Shown in pieces: positions 40,987 to 51,756 of a stretch of 64,000 nt of DNA. The DNA lies in the NCBI GenBank assembly GCA_023014335.1, contig JAECYW010000008.1, positions 1,426,001-1,490,000 of the forward strand. Direction: 5' to 3'. The notes beneath the pieces are model-generated. The model was not told the origin of the DNA. It saw only the letters and a program-made list of their open reading frames with translations, and made no database searches. A program made the position numbers and the translations under genes. The stretch is from Galerina marginata. Taxonomy: Eukaryota; Basidiomycota; Agaricomycetes; Agaricales; Galerinaceae. Positions within the stretch are counted from its first letter, which is position 1. The number at the start of each line of letters is the position of its first letter.

Positions 40987-42454
40987 TCAAGCTTTCTTTG
41001 GCATTTCCCAGAGCATAGACCTAGCGAGTCCAAGGTTAAAACTGCAAAGATGTGAGAGAAGAACTGCTACCTCAGGGGTTAAAGCTAAAGCTGGATCTTC
41101 CACTCGAAAAGATGCACTAGAAAAACTGATATACAGCTGGTCTGGGTGCAAGCTCGAGTCCATCGCACGTTCCAGGTGAGCTGTGATAGCTTGAAACTTC
41201 TCCTGGATGCAGGATACCGGGTTCGAACCGGTAGGCAGACGCACTCTATAATAATCCTTAAAACATAAATTTAGCAAGAAAAACCAGGTCGCCGCATCGA
41301 AAGAAATACCTGGATATAGGCTACCTGTCCTTCCTCCGCATTGTATGTCAATTCAATTGATTTCCCGTTGACCGTCCAGTAGCCAGGATCGAGGTGAATC
41401 CCAATGCGTTCCGTCAGATGGGCGGGAAGCAAGTTGAAATCAAAGCGCTGGAGAAGAATTAATTTACCGCGAGCTTCTCCCAGCGTCCCAAGCTACAAAA
41501 AATGAATGGCCGCAAGAACTTCTTGGAGGACAAATAATACAGACCGTCCCTCGCGTCTGCTTCCAGTACTTCTTGGCCAAATCGCTGGTCAGTATATTAT
41601 ACAGAGTTTCTTGAAGCCTCGCATCGTCTGACGTCCCCGTGCCGGGTTCATAGTTCATCGAAACCAAGACTGTTTCAGTGGAATGGTTATCAAGCCAGGT
41701 GTATAGACCGAAGAAGACATCCTCCATCCTTGTTGTGGGACTCAAGAGAGCCTTCGCTACATTTGAGGACCCGTCGGTCAAATTGGGAGACGGGCATGAA
41801 AAACTTATGTACAGTGGTAAAACCCGATTGTTTCTTTGTCAGGGTTCCAGGCGTATCGAAGGTCAAATACCCGGATGCCGTCGTTCAGCATTTGAAAAAT
41901 GGAACGCTGTTGACATCGGTATACCCTTGAATCTGGGATGCTACACGACCAAAGTTTAAGGTTTGGATATCATGTGGGTGAGAAGACTAACGGTCCTGTA
42001 TGTCGTTCCAAGGATTTCTGGAGCTCTGGTGTATAATTCCCTATAAATATTTAAAAGTTACATAAATTTATGACAAGAATCCAGAGACTAAGTACGCACA
42101 TGTACACGTATCATGCGTCCCCGGGAGGTTCAAATGGACAAGCTTTGTTTCGTCAGGGAAGTGGGCCATCCAGTCGCTCAACTTTCCACCCTTCCAGCAT
42201 TCTTCTGGTGTTCCTGCGTTGGGTAATAATCAGCGTCAAAGCACTTTGTTGGCAGGATGTCAAGGTCTAGAGAGATTTGATAGTGAGTACTACTTGATCA
42301 CCCTACCTAGGATTGGAGATCCTCGGTTCAGAATTTCCAGCAAAGCAGCTCTTTGAAGTGATATGGGGGGCCTACTTTCCGATGTGGATGCCGGTACCAT
42401 GATGGGTTTCAGGGACAGGATGCCAGTGTGTGTATGGCTGTCCGAGTCTCCCAT
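40987..42454 (-). pseudogene. Truncated paralogue of the PI-PLC-like gene
   Basis: Tail-to-tail copy of the gene at 39015-40649. Exons on the minus strand: 42454-42307, 42213-42100, 42040-41992, 41940-41813, 41756-41545, 41492-41310 and 41256 onward. Exons 2-7 keep the same lengths as the intact copy (114, 49, 128, 212, 183 and 186 nt), and both active-site motifs remain (LNLPGTHDTCTWN, IGFYHSKALLSP). The end is broken. After TPE the next intron has shrunk to 29 nt and the following exon carries an early stop and deletions, so reading through gives a short odd tail that stops at 40987. The last two exons, including the MLDFYD segment, are lost. The N-terminus starts MGDSDSHTH and lacks a signal peptide. 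It is either a pseudogene or a protein of at most 367 residues. Confidence 0.72.
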
Positions 42455-43121
42455 GCAGGGGCATGTGAGTTCTCCAAATTTAGTAATAGTTGCCTCTTCA
42501 AGGTCAAGATGCTGCCCAACCTACACTCGCCTACACCAAATACTTTTGGGTGTATATCAATGAGTAACTGACAATTGAGAGTCTAAAAGGCAAGTTTCAC
42601 TTCCATAGCACTTGTAAAATATGACGCTTATGCATAATATCTATCTATATCTATAAGAAGCGGTGCAGATTTTTGAGTGTGTCACACTCTCATGCTGCGC
42701 TCACATGTGTCGTTGGCAAAAATACCAGAAGATTTACATAGATAAAACAAGGAATTCACCTAATTTGTCTCCTGGATCTGGCCACGAGTGGCCTGGCAGA
42801 ATTTAAGTGAGCTCCCGCTTGTGCCGATGAAGCCACAATGAACAAATTGGCCCAAGTGACTTCCCAGTCACCTGTACTCTGCCTGTACTGATGAGGGTGG
42901 TGGTCGACGTAAACTGCTTACTCCTGGTGCCCAGAAAGGTTTTTGAGGTGTTCTGGAGCAAGATTACAGCAGCCGTTCTCTGTTGGCCGGACTGGGATAA
43001 ATTTTTTAAATTGGCGTCGGTCAATACAGATTAACTAGAAAACCTGCAGTGATGCCCGAAAGCTTCTAAGATTGCTTGGTATCTGCGTACGACGGAAGAA
43101 TTGAAAGAGGAGAAAACACAG
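42455..43121. other. Intergenic stretch without a convincing gene
   Basis: About 0.7 kb with no family-like frame. A short TATCTATATCTATA run lies near 42642-42655. Confidence 0.6.
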
Positions 43122-44903
43122 CTAAAGGCTAGGAGACCAATCGACCCAAGCATGAAGCCGAGTAATAAGGTCAGTGGTCCATTTGGTCCAATTGGACCGG
43201 AGGCGGGTGTCTGGGATATCCAAAAAGAGTCCAGCCTCCACGCAAGGCTTCAACTTATCTTCCAATTCTTGTCGATCGTCTAGCAAGTGTTGAGAAGTGC
43301 TAATCAAATATACGCACAAGCACTTCAACGGCTGTAACTCCAGCGGCACGTTGAGGCATCTAGACTGGACCATGTCGTAAATAGTATCTGAGTCTAGAAG
43401 TCGCTCGTGGAAATTGGATAACCTCAAAGTAGAGAGTCGAGGCAGGATGGTGCATGGCGGTGAATAAATCAAGGCATCAAGAAGTTGGGGATAACTGTCA
43501 GAGTCACAACGCACTTCCAGCATTTCCAGGCCATTGACCTGTTGGAGAAGTTCAATCAGATATTCCACGGGGTATGTCCACGTTTGCAGTGAAAGTGAAC
43601 GAAGCGACGAGAACTGCGGAAGATTTCGTGGGGAAGGCAGTCCTTCAGATCGCATCTTTTTGTTATCGGCGAGAGTAAGAGTGTTTAGTTTTGGAAAAGT
43701 GAATAGTTTGATGAGGTCTACAGGATGAGGGTAGTCGTATAGAATTCTCAAACTGAGGGTTTCAAGATGCAGGTGATCCCGCGTGGGTTCATGCAAAAAA
43801 TCGACTGCAAAGGTGTCCCTGATGTAGAAGCTACCGACTTGCATTTGGGGAGATAGCACCATGACTTGAATCCAGTAATCGACCGTGAGGCCTTCCTCGA
43901 TATGTAAATGGGTCAATCGAGACCAAGGAAGGACGTTCGATACATCATAGCAGGTCATAAACATGTTTTTGATGGCGAGCTTTCGAAGATGAGGCGCCTG
44001 CTTGAAGATAACCACTGGTTCACTCTCAGCTCGGTCGAATAATTCAACAGAATTTTCGTTATAGAGGGAGGAGCCTGAACTAACAAAATCAAGCCTTTCC
44101 AAACCGCGCAAATCCCAGTCGGGATCCATGTCGAGAAATAGGGGGAAAACAAATGCAACCAAATGAGCCCCGATGCCCAGGTGACGAATACGAGGGGCGA
44201 AAGGCGCAAATGACCGCAGTAGGGACTTGAAACCGGTAATATGCTCATCGATCTCTTCTGGTCCGAGGGTAACGTGGATAAAAAAGGACAAGGGTAACCC
44301 CTTTGCTCGTTTAAACCACTCTTCCACCAGCCCCTCATAAATTCCAAAACGGCCATTATCCGAGATTTTGAGAAAGAGGGTGGTCCATAGACGGGGCGAC
44401 GACAGAGCGGCTGTCCTCCAGGCTGAGCATACATGAGGTGCAGAAAGTGGTAAGCTGCGCTGCCGCGGGAAAGGACGGGCAGGCAATGCATAGAGCATGA
44501 TTTCGCTGAGAATGTCGAATGGAACACGTCGGATAGGAGAGAAAACAGTGTCGCAGGCTTCCACCCTGATGCGATGTGGTGCGGCCTCCTCGTTTAAGGA
44601 TTGTTTTTGTTTTTGAAGGCTCTCCACTTGTTTATCGATGTCAGAAATTTTGCTGTCGAGGATACGAAGGGCTTCCGCGGGTTCTTGTCTGAATGCTCTG
44701 GTTGCACGAACCGCGTCTTCTTGTGGCGGCGCATTGCTTGAGAGAGCAGCGGCCATTTCAGGTGGATATTCTGATTCGACCTGTTGCATTAACTTCTGCT
44801 TTTTTAGTTTCTCCACTAAATGTTGGGGCAGCCGCCTTTCATACATCCACGAATTCGAGTCGGACATCTGGCTGAGGCGTTCTTGTGATAGATCGCGTCT
44901 CAA
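43122..44903 (-). CDS. F-box-like protein with leucine-rich C-terminal region
   Basis: A single-exon 593-residue protein. A coiled-coil helix (about residues 75-106, ALRILDSKISDIDKQVESLQKQKQ) precedes an F-box-like segment at about 124-176 (IRRVPFDILSEIMLYALP, then HVCSAWRTAALSSPRLWTTL). The rest has irregular leucine-rich repeats (HLRKLAIKNMF, LETLSLRILYDYPHP, LNTLTLADNKK, LRSLSLQTWTYP). Proteins of this layout are greatly expanded in agaricomycetes and are thought to recruit substrates to SCF ubiquitin ligases; the target here is unknown. A second Met at 44867 (MSDSNSW) could be the start. It is transcribed divergently from MED8. Confidence 0.8.
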   Translation of the reverse strand: MRRDLSQERLSQMSDSNSWMYERRLPQHLVEKLKKQKLMQQVESEYPPEMAAALSSNAPPQEDAVRATRAFRQEPAEALRILDSKISDIDKQVESLQKQKQSLNEEAAPHRIRVEACDTVFSPIRRVPFDILSEIMLYALPARPFPRQRSLPLSAPHVCSAWRTAALSSPRLWTTLFLKISDNGRFGIYEGLVEEWFKRAKGLPLSFFIHVTLGPEEIDEHITGFKSLLRSFAPFAPRIRHLGIGAHLVAFVFPLFLDMDPDWDLRGLERLDFVSSGSSLYNENSVELFDRAESEPVVIFKQAPHLRKLAIKNMFMTCYDVSNVLPWSRLTHLHIEEGLTVDYWIQVMVLSPQMQVGSFYIRDTFAVDFLHEPTRDHLHLETLSLRILYDYPHPVDLIKLFTFPKLNTLTLADNKKMRSEGLPSPRNLPQFSSLRSLSLQTWTYPVEYLIELLQQVNGLEMLEVRCDSDSYPQLLDALIYSPPCTILPRLSTLRLSNFHERLLDSDTIYDMVQSRCLNVPLELQPLKCLCVYLISTSQHLLDDRQELEDKLKPCVEAGLFLDIPDTRLRSNWTKWTTDLITRLHAWVDWSPSL

Positions 44904-45288
44904 GAGAAAGAGCTGGTATATGATTAGCGTTGGCAGATAAAACCAAATCTAGTGCCTCAAATACAAGTCCGTGGCAGAAAACTGAATGTAGGTCGTCGGG
45001 AAAAGAATTTGTGCCATGTAGGGGCGCGTGGGAATATATGGTGTAAGGAACGGCCCGCCAACTCCGGAACGAACCCTTCAACGTTTAACTGCACCTAGCA
45101 GCAACTTCAACAGCCTTTTTGGATCTGTCATAGAACCAAAATATCGTCGACACATCCACAGTAAAAAGTGGTACCTTTAGCTCCTCACATCTTCTGAAGT
45201 CTCGTATTGCGCCAGAAACTCCACGAACGCGTCGAATTGGCCCACCGTGACACACTTGTCTGGAAACCGATCCATATTCTAGAACGAT
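44904..45288. promoter_or_regulatory. Divergent promoter between the F-box gene and MED8
   Basis: 385 bp between the two start codons. No distinct TATA box. Confidence 0.5.
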
Positions 45289-46251
45289 ATGTCCATCTCG
45301 AATCAGCCCCTCGGACCTCCTCCGGGATTAACTGTCCTGCCGACTCCCAATTTACCGATATCCCAATTGGAGTCTCTGAAGTTCAAGGCGTCCCAAATTA
45401 TCGAGTCTATACACGCTCTGCAGCGAACGATCGATGCTGGTGGTCATCCAGGGGTTATGCTCGCATGGCCTGACATTCTCTCGAAATACAACATATTACT
45501 ATCGCAAACACACAATTTTTCGACTGCTCTCGTCCAACCTTTTCCCACTTCTGCATTGGGGAGCACGTCGACGACAAAAGCTCCTCCCCAAAATATTTAC
45601 GAAAGGATTGCTTTGCACCCGAACAGGCCGGTAACAGATGCACAGCTTGACGGAGATATTGTCCCTCTTCTGCGAAATCAGCAAACGACGGACGTGCTGA
45701 AGGTGGAGAATGACACGGTGCGAAGGCTCGCAGAACATATGACCACCCGCGGATCACTTGGTGTACTGGGTATCTCGCCCCCACCGCCACCTGCAGGGGG
45801 ATTTGGTGTGCCAAAGAAGCCGGAATACGAGGATGTGTTGAACGAGTGTGCGGAGATCCGTGGAGCTCATGATCGCCGCGTTGAGAGGGCCGTCAGGGCC
45901 GTAACGATGTTGAAAGAGAAATTTGACTGGAAACAAAGAGTCGAGGTAGAAGTGGAGGAGCCGGAGGAGTTGGATTGGGATCCGAGGTTGGGTCGGAACG
46001 TCCAGTTGGCGGCAGATGTCGGGAATGTGGCTGGGATCGATGTCGGCATGGAATCCGTGAGCGATGAGGACGATGAGGAAGAAGGCGAGAACGTCGGAAA
46101 TAGCGACGAGGACGATGAATTCAACGTCGAGGGTGCGCTTTTCAATGGTGACGCGACGTCTCCGCCTATGGAAGGCGACCTGTTTGGCTCACTGTCGTCT
46201 TCTGCTGCCCCGCCCGTCGAAGGAGATGTTCCAATGGGCCAGAATGTCTAA
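45289..46251 (+). CDS. MED8: Mediator complex subunit 8
   Basis: A single-exon 320-residue protein. Mediator subunit 8 is part of the head module that links transcription activators to RNA polymerase II. The N-terminal helical region LESLKFKASQIIESIHALQRTI, the segment WPDILSKYNILLSQTHNFSTAL and the block LHPNRPVTDAQLDGDIVPLLRNQQ match the Med8 pattern of an N-terminal coiled coil and a Pro-rich junction. HDRRVERAVRAVTMLKEKFDW forms another helix. The C-terminal quarter is very acidic (SDEDDEEEGEN, SDEDDEF) and then Ser/Pro-rich, longer than in yeast. Nuclear. The first ATG of the frame is used. Confidence 0.88.
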   Translation: MSISNQPLGPPPGLTVLPTPNLPISQLESLKFKASQIIESIHALQRTIDAGGHPGVMLAWPDILSKYNILLSQTHNFSTALVQPFPTSALGSTSTTKAPPQNIYERIALHPNRPVTDAQLDGDIVPLLRNQQTTDVLKVENDTVRRLAEHMTTRGSLGVLGISPPPPPAGGFGVPKKPEYEDVLNECAEIRGAHDRRVERAVRAVTMLKEKFDWKQRVEVEVEEPEELDWDPRLGRNVQLAADVGNVAGIDVGMESVSDEDDEEEGENVGNSDEDDEFNVEGALFNGDATSPPMEGDLFGSLSSSAAPPVEGDVPMGQNV

Positions 46252-46393
46252 TTTATCGATGACGCGCTTCCATATATGTTTATGGCAATTCAATGTCCAA
46301 ATTCGATCATGCCCCGCCAGAAGACATTCCGAAGACCCCGATGAAGTCACGGAATCTTCCTTGCTCCATGCTCCGAATTCCGCTGTAAAAACA

Positions 46394-46401
46394 TATATAA
46401 G
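46394..46401 (+). promoter_or_regulatory. TATA box of the CPL1-like gene
   Basis: TATATAAG, 69 bp before the ATG at 46470. Confidence 0.65.
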
Positions 46402-46469
46402 ACGGACACACAACGATTTTCTTTCTTGCCCCCAGGTTTTCGACCACATCCATCTCCAGCGAAGAGGCC

Positions 46470-49211
46470 ATGCGTCTCCCGTTCTTCACGCTCTTTCTCT
46501 CCAACCTCGCTCTTTTTTTCCTCTTCCCTACTCTCGTTTCGTCTACCCATCCTCATGCGCTCATCCGTCGCCGCGATTACAACCGTTCCTCTGTGCCCCA
46601 TGTCCTGACTTCCCGTCAACATCACATCGCTCGTGATCTCTTAGATGTATGCATCAATGTAAATGTCGACCTGCTCGCTAATGCATCCCAGTTGCTTGGG
46701 CTTGAATCCGTCCTCGCCCCTCTCGACCTTGGAGCCAAGGTCGAGCTTTGCTTATGCTTGAAGGTCTGTCTAGTGTCGTTTAAGTTGAATATATGCTAAA
46801 TGTGTCATCACAGGACCTCGATATCTATCTCGAGACCAACGATGAAGCCCAAGTCCTTGTTGGCCTCCTTGGGAAGAGTACCGTTGGTGCCCTCATCACA
46901 GCCCTGGTATGTTTCCTTGTTCAACTACACCTTCACCATTAACACCTTGATGCCTCGTAGGTTAATACATCTCCGGATGCTCGGCATTGCACCTTTCCGT
47001 CCAATGCTCATCACACCTGCAATACTCATGACCCTTGCCATTACGAGTGCGACCCCCCCTACGTTCCTCAAGGTGGAATTTGCGTCTGCGCTTCCCCTTA
47101 CCTTTCCTGCAATGGTGTTTGTGGATTATTTCCTCAGGTTAGCAAATTTATGCGCATATATTTATTCTTTTCTGACATGCTGACGCTCAATATATGCAGG
47201 GCTGTGGATCGGCGGTTCCTCGTTCGATACAGGCCCGTGCCAATCCCATCGCTACCCTTTCTCAAGCTCAAGCATCCTGCAAGCCGTATGAAACTGTTTG
47301 CGGTATTCCTGGTCGAGAAAGCGCACTTGCTTTCGAATGTATCAACACCCATTCCACAAAAGATAGCTGTAAGTCATTACGCGTTCTACTACGATTTTAA
47401 GTATTTGATCCAATTTGATAGGTGGTGGTTGCATGACTCCTCATCCTTTCTTCGAAACTGAACCTATTCGTCATTCGTCTGGAAAAGATTGCACCACTAT
47501 CTCCCACTCAAGACGCGTCACCTGCTCTGAGGAGCGTTGTCTGATTCATACCTGTGCCAATGGTTGGACGCCGAGCTCGGACAAGAGCACATGTACACCC
47601 ATTCCAGGCAGCTCATCGAAAATGCGGAGAGTCGTTAAACGTTCAGATTTACTCAACCTTGATGCTATAGTCGGCGCAGATTTGGATTCGGATCTCGTTT
47701 CCCAAGTTGTTTCCATTGTCCATTTGGTCCTTGATCTGGCGGACGCTCCTATTCACCTGAGCTCTCCAGGTTCAGGCCCGGACGCCGATATCCCAACTGT
47801 GGACGCCGCTCTTGACCTTCTTGCTGGTGTCAATGCAAGCACTGCAGCATTAATCACATCCTTGACAAACCCGGCATCTCTTTTGGTCAGCGTTGATGGA
47901 CTGGTCAACAAAACGACGTTACTCCTCTCTACATTGACTGGCTGCAGTTGTCATCAATACACTGGCCTTTCGGGCACGTTAAAATCTGTGGACGATCTCC
48001 TTGCAGCGACTCTCGCTCTACGAAACTGGTGCAGCCACAATGTTGCTCCTACCCGCCCAGCGGGGCCGACTGGCCCTTCACCGTCAGCCCCTTCATCTGA
48101 TGTCCCTATCGTAGTCGGAGCATCGAAGCTTCTCACTGGCCTCCGCGTATTGGGACCCGTTACTGGTGTCGTCGCTATTGATGGCCTTGGAAGTGATATA
48201 GACAACAATGTCAATGGAATGTTGGACGCGTTGAACATTGGTCCTCATGATGTCAAGAGGCGCGCGCCTGGAACAGGAACCCTGCTTTCGACCCCTGCTT
48301 GGATCCACGCGCCGCACGCCCCTACCTCAGCTTCGACGACACCCAAGCCGAGAGATATCCCCATTGTCTCCAGTTCCAACAGCCTTCTGGAAGGACTTGG
48401 ATTGGGAGGCGTTAAGGACGTTGCCACGGTTAATGGACTTCTCGGGAACGACCTGGACAGTGGGGTTGATGGATTGTTAGACGAATTAGACATCGGTCCT
48501 CATGATGCCAAGAGGGACGTTGGAAAACGCCAGGAGTCGATGAAGGAAAGGCGGCAGATTCTCGCTAATGCAGGTGTGACTGCGGACCTCAGCGGAGGAT
48601 TGGTAGTCGGAGTCGACGCGCTGGTAGACGCAGTACTTGGATTGGTCACTGCTGGGAAAGTGCTGCCATCTGCCCCCAGCACCTCTTCCTCAGTCGCGCA
48701 TACGACCACACTCTCCGTCAGTGGTCCTTCTCGCTCATCATCAGTCTCAGCCCCAGGGCCTTCCAGTTTGCCTCCTGACGTCAATAAAGGTCTTGTCGAC
48801 GCCGTCGTCGGCGCTGTCCAAAATCTCCTCTCGATCCAATCATACACTGAGTTTACATCGAGCGTCGATGCTCTCATTGGTGCTAGCGTTACGTCCTTGG
48901 GAGTTTTGGAGGGCTGTTCATGTGCTGACGAGGTGTATTCGTATCTTTTGAAGATCGTGGAGGCCGCACAGGTTTTGCGTTCTTGTCAACTACCGACGTC
49001 GACGCCAGACAGTTCTGCAGGTCACCGACCCCTTGCCGTTGGCCTGACGAAACTTCTTAACGGACTTGGTCTCAACATTCAGGTCGGCGCCGTCGTCGGT
49101 GGCCTTCTTAGTGATGAGGCCGACGACTCTGTTAATGCTTTACTCGATGGGCTAGGCATTGGGCCTAATGGGTTCAGGAGGCGGATCGTTTCCCCAAGGT
49201 ATGATTCATAG
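46470..49211 (+). CDS. Secreted CPL1-like cysteine-rich protein with repeated KR-ending modules
   Basis: An 840-residue secreted protein. Exons: 46470-46763, 46814-46906, 46961-47137, 47200-47368, 47422-49211. The signal peptide is LPFFTLFLSNLALFFLFPTL. A cysteine-rich part with an EGF-like stretch (CNTHDPCHYECDPPYVPQGG) leads into a CPL1-like domain (ETVCGIP, NTHSTKDSCGGC, GKDCT, VTCSEERCLIHTC). The large last exon holds alternating modules: a helical module ending GCSC (near 47940 and 48910), and three copies of a module ending LD(A/E/G)L(N/D/G)IGP followed by KRR, KRD or RRR (near 48100-48270, 48355-48530 and 49025-49185). Dibasic ends suggest Kex2 cleavage into peptides. CPL1 is known from Cryptococcus as a secreted protein; the role here is unknown. 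Confidence 0.8.
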
Positions 49212-50372
49212 AAAGGTCGGATGTTAAAGTTTCTTTGTCGTCTTCGGTGCGTATTTCTTATACCTTTATGGATACTTGAGTCTAACGAGTTGAACGACAG
49301 GGGTCTTATGGCACCATCGGTTGCAACATCACTTTCGTTTTCTTTTCGTTCTTCTTAGCCTCTCCTGCGATGCGATTTCCATCCGTTTTCCTTTTATATT
49401 TCGTTCTGCCTTCGCCTCCCCCTCTTTTGTCAGTGAATGAATGGACGCTTGAACGATAGAATTGTTTATTTTTACTTATTCGCTGGACGTTTGAACTCTT
49501 CGAGGACTTTGAAATCGTAGTGTACCATATTGTATTCGAGACACGAAGATGTACAATATATGTTATGTTTTTCAGCGCTGGAGTATTAGGCGACGTCGAA
49601 GGTAAGAAATTTGTAACGCTTCCGCCACTGTTCATGCGCACGAATGTTATGTAAGTAAATCAATTTATAATTGCATTGACGAGATGGTAAATGGGAATCG
49701 ATACTACTACTTACTAAAACCCGGAAGGAAAATGCTATATCTTACATTTACAGCCTAAAAGGGGTGGGTGTAATGAAATGAGAAACAGAATATGAGGCTA
49801 GAATACAATCGTCCGTAGTGTTTGAGTGGTGGTACACAGGCAGGGAATAACCTGAAGGCAGAGACGGTTCAACGATGGTTGCGAGGTGTCGTTGTAATTA
49901 ACCTGGGTTAATAATGGGGGAAATCGACTCGGTGCTGGAATGAAGTGGTATTGCGGTGATAGATAGCAAAATACAAATGAATTGTAGATGACCGAGTTTG
50001 TGCGTCAGGCCGAGTAGAATGCAACATGCAAGGGGCAGAGGAAGAATGATGGTGCGGATAAAGATGGAAGTGATGAATGGATTGGCAGCAGTGGTCTCGG
50101 TGTAAGACTAAGGAGAAAGGCAGGTGAAAGAAGAAGAGACCCGTGAAAGAATTGACTGGTAGTATGAACGAATGTGGGGTGCCCAATGTTGGGTTTGTAG
50201 TGAACGAAAGCCGAGGTGTTTTGTACCAATCGCAGTTGAAGCGGATAGTATGGAGGTAGTGAGTTAAGTTGAGATATAGGATGTTGAGATTGGAGGAAGG
50301 AAAGTGGGAAGTCGAGGAGGGTATACGATTCGTAGGATGAAAGGAAGACAGGGAGGAAGTGGTGGTATGCGC
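49212..50372. other. Convergent intergenic stretch without a gene
   Basis: About 1.2 kb between the stops of the CPL1-like and 7-TM genes. Only short pyrimidine-rich frames; likely 3' untranslated sequence. Confidence 0.6.
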
Positions 50373-51756
50373 TTAGATAGCTCGAGGCTCGGTGTCCGCC
50401 TCGTATTGCACGACGAAGGTTTCGCTCGATGCGAAGTGCCAATGTGTTTGCGACTCTCTTGCCCGTGCGCAATGCATTTTTTCAGGGTAGGACATACGAT
50501 GACCGTTCTCTGGATAAGACTTTGTTGATGCTCTCTTGCTGGCTTCTTGTTGTACTGTGGTATCCTGAGCTTCGATGTCATGTACTGCGCGTTCTAGGCC
50601 GACTTGAACGATTATGAGAGTGGGCATTATTCCCTGGGGATGTAAGACGGCGATTAGAGGTTTATTGGTGGGTAAGGATGAGCTGAAGAACTTACAACTA
50701 CTTGGATGAGGCCAGCGTCGAGGATAGTCTACATAAATATTAGTGAGGAGATGGCAATGGAGTAATTACGAAAGAATACGTACATTAACAATATTTGTAT
50801 TACGCAAAGCAAGGTCGAGAATGATGTATACCGAGTAGAGGAACCCAGATTCGATTCTAGGGTCGCAAGTTGAGCGCCAGACGACGATGCCATAAACCGT
50901 AGAGGATGCTTACAAGATAGTAATGGTGGCGTTGTATCGCTGAAGGAGTCCGTTGTTCAAAATGAGGTGTGCCTTTCTCTTAAGCCACCAAATTCGACCG
51001 GCTACCATGGGAAATGTATGAGTTACGTAGTCGATAAGGTGGAGAAATGCAGAAATGCAAGCTCACCCGTGAGCCCGGTCAGGGTAACGTTGAGCCCGAA
51101 AGTCATGACAAGGTAGATGTAGGATTTATCGAAGAATTTCGATGAAGACCCTTCGAGTACGTATCCGCAGCCTGAGGGCGGGGAGATCGTCAGTAAAGAT
51201 CATAAGATATCTAGCTGTCGGACTGACCGGTCACTCCGAGAAGAATGAGCACTGGTAGAATGGCAACCCTTTTCTTAAATTCCCAAACAACAAAGCATCG
51301 ATAAAGAAGAAGGGAATCTGCAATAGCACTTCATATTTCGTCAATACCGAGTTCGAATCGGAAGCAGAGTAAAAACGCACTTGTTGGTGACATACAACCA
51401 ATACTTCGGCCTCAAATCCGTAAACGTCAGGCCGCCCATGAAGAGTTTGCCAAAGAGGATATAATATGTGTAGGCAATATCCGTCGTTGCGAGGGAGAAC
51501 ATCATGATTGCGGATACGAGTAGCACCCAGTGAAGAGTTTTGTTGCGATGCAGAAGCACGTAGGTGCAGATTGTGAACAGGACTGCGTAAAGCCCATACA
51601 GGAAAGTCTCGAACTGCGAATGGGAATAAGTTGAGTATTACAGAACATCTTATGAAATGAATGGAATCGCACCATTACGGCCCCGATGTAAGGTGGCAGG
51701 CTTGTTGGTAGAGCGTCGGGTCCGGCTTGCGATGGAAGTGAGGGATCCACATCCAT
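50373..51756 (-). CDS. Fungal 7-TM integral membrane protein
   Basis: A 325-residue multi-pass protein. Exons on the minus strand: 51756-51673, 51613-51381, 51328-51228, 51171-51067, 51001-50914, 50856-50784, 50728-50696 and 50633-50373. It starts with a short polar tail, followed by hydrophobic helices such as FETFLYGLYAVLFTICTYVL, WVLLVSAIMMFSLATTDIAY, VAILPVLILLGVTG and YIYLVMTFGLNVTLTGL. Landmarks are YVTNNAIADSLLLYRCFVVW and AGRIWWLKRKAH, then a soluble Gln/Glu-rich C-terminal tail of about 75 residues. This matches a large agaricomycete family of seven-helix membrane proteins without known ligand. Receptor-like topology is inference. Plasma membrane location is likely. Confidence 0.78.

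Noticed and set aside
41200..41235. GGTTCGAACC word resembling a tRNA T-loop
   Set aside because: It is inside exon 7 of the truncated phospholipase copy and no cloverleaf forms around it.
46189..46625. Antisense frames over MED8 end and the CPL1-like start
   Set aside because: Glu/Arg-rich shadows of a pyrimidine-rich leader and of real coding sequence.
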